Source: Limnochordia bacterium (GTDB lineage Bacteria; Bacillota; Limnochordia; Darwinibacteriales; SLO01). From it: a stretch of DNA of 7,017 bases. The translations under genes were made by a program, and so were the position numbers. The notes under the pieces were generated by a model, which had not been told where the DNA came from, searched no databases, and saw nothing but the letters and a program-made list of their open reading frames with translations. Where the stretch lies: NCBI GenBank assembly GCA_007132635.1, contig SLOG01000168.1, positions 1-7,017 of the forward strand, given 5' to 3'. Shown in pieces: positions 5,857 through 7,017 of this stretch (its first letter is position 1; the number at the start of each line of letters is the position of its first letter).

Positions 5857-7017
5857 CCCAGATCGAAAGAATTTAACTAATTGCAGCAACATTATTAAGA
5901 GGATCCACTGTGGCTGCGGAGCTGGCCTGGTGGCTGCTCACTACGCTGCGCAGAATGGTGCTGAAGTCATTGTATTAGAGAAGATGCCGTTCCTAGGCGG
6001 CAACTCCTTGTATGCTGGTGGTGCCATAAGCGCTGTTTCGCCTCGCTTTCAAGAACCGCTAGGCATCGAAGACAACCTTGAGCAGCAGATCTACGACACC
6101 TTCAGCACGGGAGGATACCGGGCCAACCACGATTTGGTTCGAGCGATGGTGGAGACAGCTCCAGACGTCGTTGAATTCATGGCTGAACTCGGCGTGGTTT
6201 GGCATGCTGTCGGACGAGCTGGCGGTCAGAGCACGGCTCGCCATCTCAGAAACCCTGAGTGGGAAGGTTTCACCGGCGGTGTAGTCTGGATTCAGCTTTT
6301 TTCTCAGCAGGCTGCTGCAGCAGGTGCAGACCTCCGCATTAACAGCGAGGTGATCGAAATCCTGCGCGAAACACCGCTGTCCGGCCGCGTCACAGGGGTT
6401 CGAGTGCGAGAAACTGACGGCACCGAATATGAGATTTCTGCTCGCAAGGCTGTCATCGTAACGGCCGGTGGTTTTGGAAACAACCCCTTCCTGCGAGAGC
6501 GTCATGACCCGACCCTCGGCGAAGGCATCCCGACAACGAATCAGCCGGGAGCCACAGGCGATGGCATCGTTATGGCTGAAGACGTCGGCGCTGGTACCAC
6601 AGGAATGGACTTCATTCAGGACCGCATTGATTACAGCTTGGCGGGCCCCCCTCAGTCCGATTCCATCTTTGTTAATCACGACGGAGTTCGTTTTGTCGAT
6701 GAGGCAGGAGCACGCGGCCACGTTGTGAACCAGGTCAAGCTTCAAGAGGGTGGCACAGCCTTCATCATCAGCGACAGCCAAACTGCCAACTACAGTCGCG
6801 TTGCGCCTCCTTACAACATGAACCTTGAGAGAGCCATCGAAGAGGGCATCATGTTCCGCGCAGACAGCTTAGAGGAATTGGCTGAGATGATCGGCGTGCC
6901 TACCGATACGTTCGTCCAAACCATCGAAGAGTACAACCAGTACTTGGCTGACGGATATGATCCCGATTTCGGCAAGACGAACTGGAACATTCCGGTTGAC
7001 ACCGCTCCATTCTATGC
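5843..7017 (+). CDS. FAD-dependent oxidoreductase of the fumarate reductase/flavocytochrome c type, 3' partial, damaged 5' end
   Basis: An open frame runs from 5807 past the window end; I place the start at ATG 5843, the first in-frame ATG, although it has no ribosome binding site. From about codon 26 the match to the FAD_binding_2 family is clear: GAGLVAA, ribose-binding Glu46 in VLEK, GGNS (52-55), GGQS (127-130), TAGGFG (207-212), PGATGDG (235-241), and a family-typical AD.LEELA...YN...DFG...PFY tail. Arg291 in E-A-G-A-R fits the catalytic proton-donor arginine of flavocytochrome c fumarate reductases. The usual Q-x-H-P-T motif reads Q259-D-R-I-D, and the following T-E-x-x-R segment is absent, so fumarate is an unlikely substrate. 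The N-terminus (S-N-I-I-K-R-I-H-C-G-C) does not make the expected hydrophobic strand and GxGxxG loop, so the gene may be a 5'-truncated pseudogene. No heme or FMN domain is visible upstream. Confidence 0.8.
   Translation, partial: MRCTTPDRKNLTNCSNIIKRIHCGCGAGLVAAHYAAQNGAEVIVLEKMPFLGGNSLYAGGAISAVSPRFQEPLGIEDNLEQQIYDTFSTGGYRANHDLVRAMVETAPDVVEFMAELGVVWHAVGRAGGQSTARHLRNPEWEGFTGGVVWIQLFSQQAAAAGADLRINSEVIEILRETPLSGRVTGVRVRETDGTEYEISARKAVIVTAGGFGNNPFLRERHDPTLGEGIPTTNQPGATGDGIVMAEDVGAGTTGMDFIQDRIDYSLAGPPQSDSIFVNHDGVRFVDEAGARGHVVNQVKLQEGGTAFIISDSQTANYSRVAPPYNMNLERAIEEGIMFRADSLEELAEMIGVPTDTFVQTIEEYNQYLADGYDPDFGKTNWNIPVDTAPFY

Noticed and set aside
6059..6781. A 240-codon open frame on the minus strand
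   Set aside because: It lies wholly inside the flavoprotein body, whose plus-strand reading has continuous family motifs; the minus-strand product has no recognisable motif or ribosome binding site that I can see.
1..7017. CRISPR array, tRNA, rRNA, insertion sequence or phage genes
   Set aside because: Reading both strands, I saw no regularly spaced repeats, no tRNA-like cloverleaf with a T-loop, and no transposase or integrase motifs.

Overview
The window looks like a piece of a bacterial chromosome of moderate GC. Every intact gene has a purine-rich Shine-Dalgarno sequence, and three of the four intact genes are best read from TTG starts (1114, 2557 and 5763 on the minus strand). Together with a type II signal peptide lipoprotein and an anaerobe-type FAD oxidoreductase, this suggests an anaerobic or fermentative member of Bacillota. 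That placement is an inference; no rRNA or other marker gene is present.

Layout: (1) bases 1-86 are a leader that may hold the last codons of an upstream gene. (2) 87-2448 is a tight two-gene unit, a zinc-dependent medium-chain dehydrogenase followed after 22 bases by a glycerate 2-kinase of the GckA/MOFRL family. It probably feeds a polyol or sugar acid into glycolysis as 2-phosphoglycerate. (3) 2557-4770 is a large acidic, beta-rich lipoprotein of unknown function in the same direction. (4) A perfect 14-bp hairpin at 4817-4852 lies between this gene and a convergent minus-strand nucleotidyltransferase (4837-5763), and it overlaps the end of the latter. (5) 5764 to about 5905 is a divergent, AT-richer intergenic region with an imperfect palindrome. 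(6) From there to the window end runs the body of a fumarate-reductase/flavocytochrome-c-type FAD oxidoreductase. Its 3' end lies beyond the window, and its 5' end lacks the first beta strand and a proper GxGxxG dinucleotide-binding loop.

The first two genes form a believable catabolic unit. The lipoprotein may be transcribed with them, but nothing ties it to them functionally. The nucleotidyltransferase and the flavoprotein are separate transcription units. No CRISPR array, tRNA, rRNA, insertion sequence or recognisable defence system was seen. The points most worth a second look are the damaged flavoprotein start, the unrecognised lipoprotein, and the hairpin that encodes the last codons of the nucleotidyltransferase.
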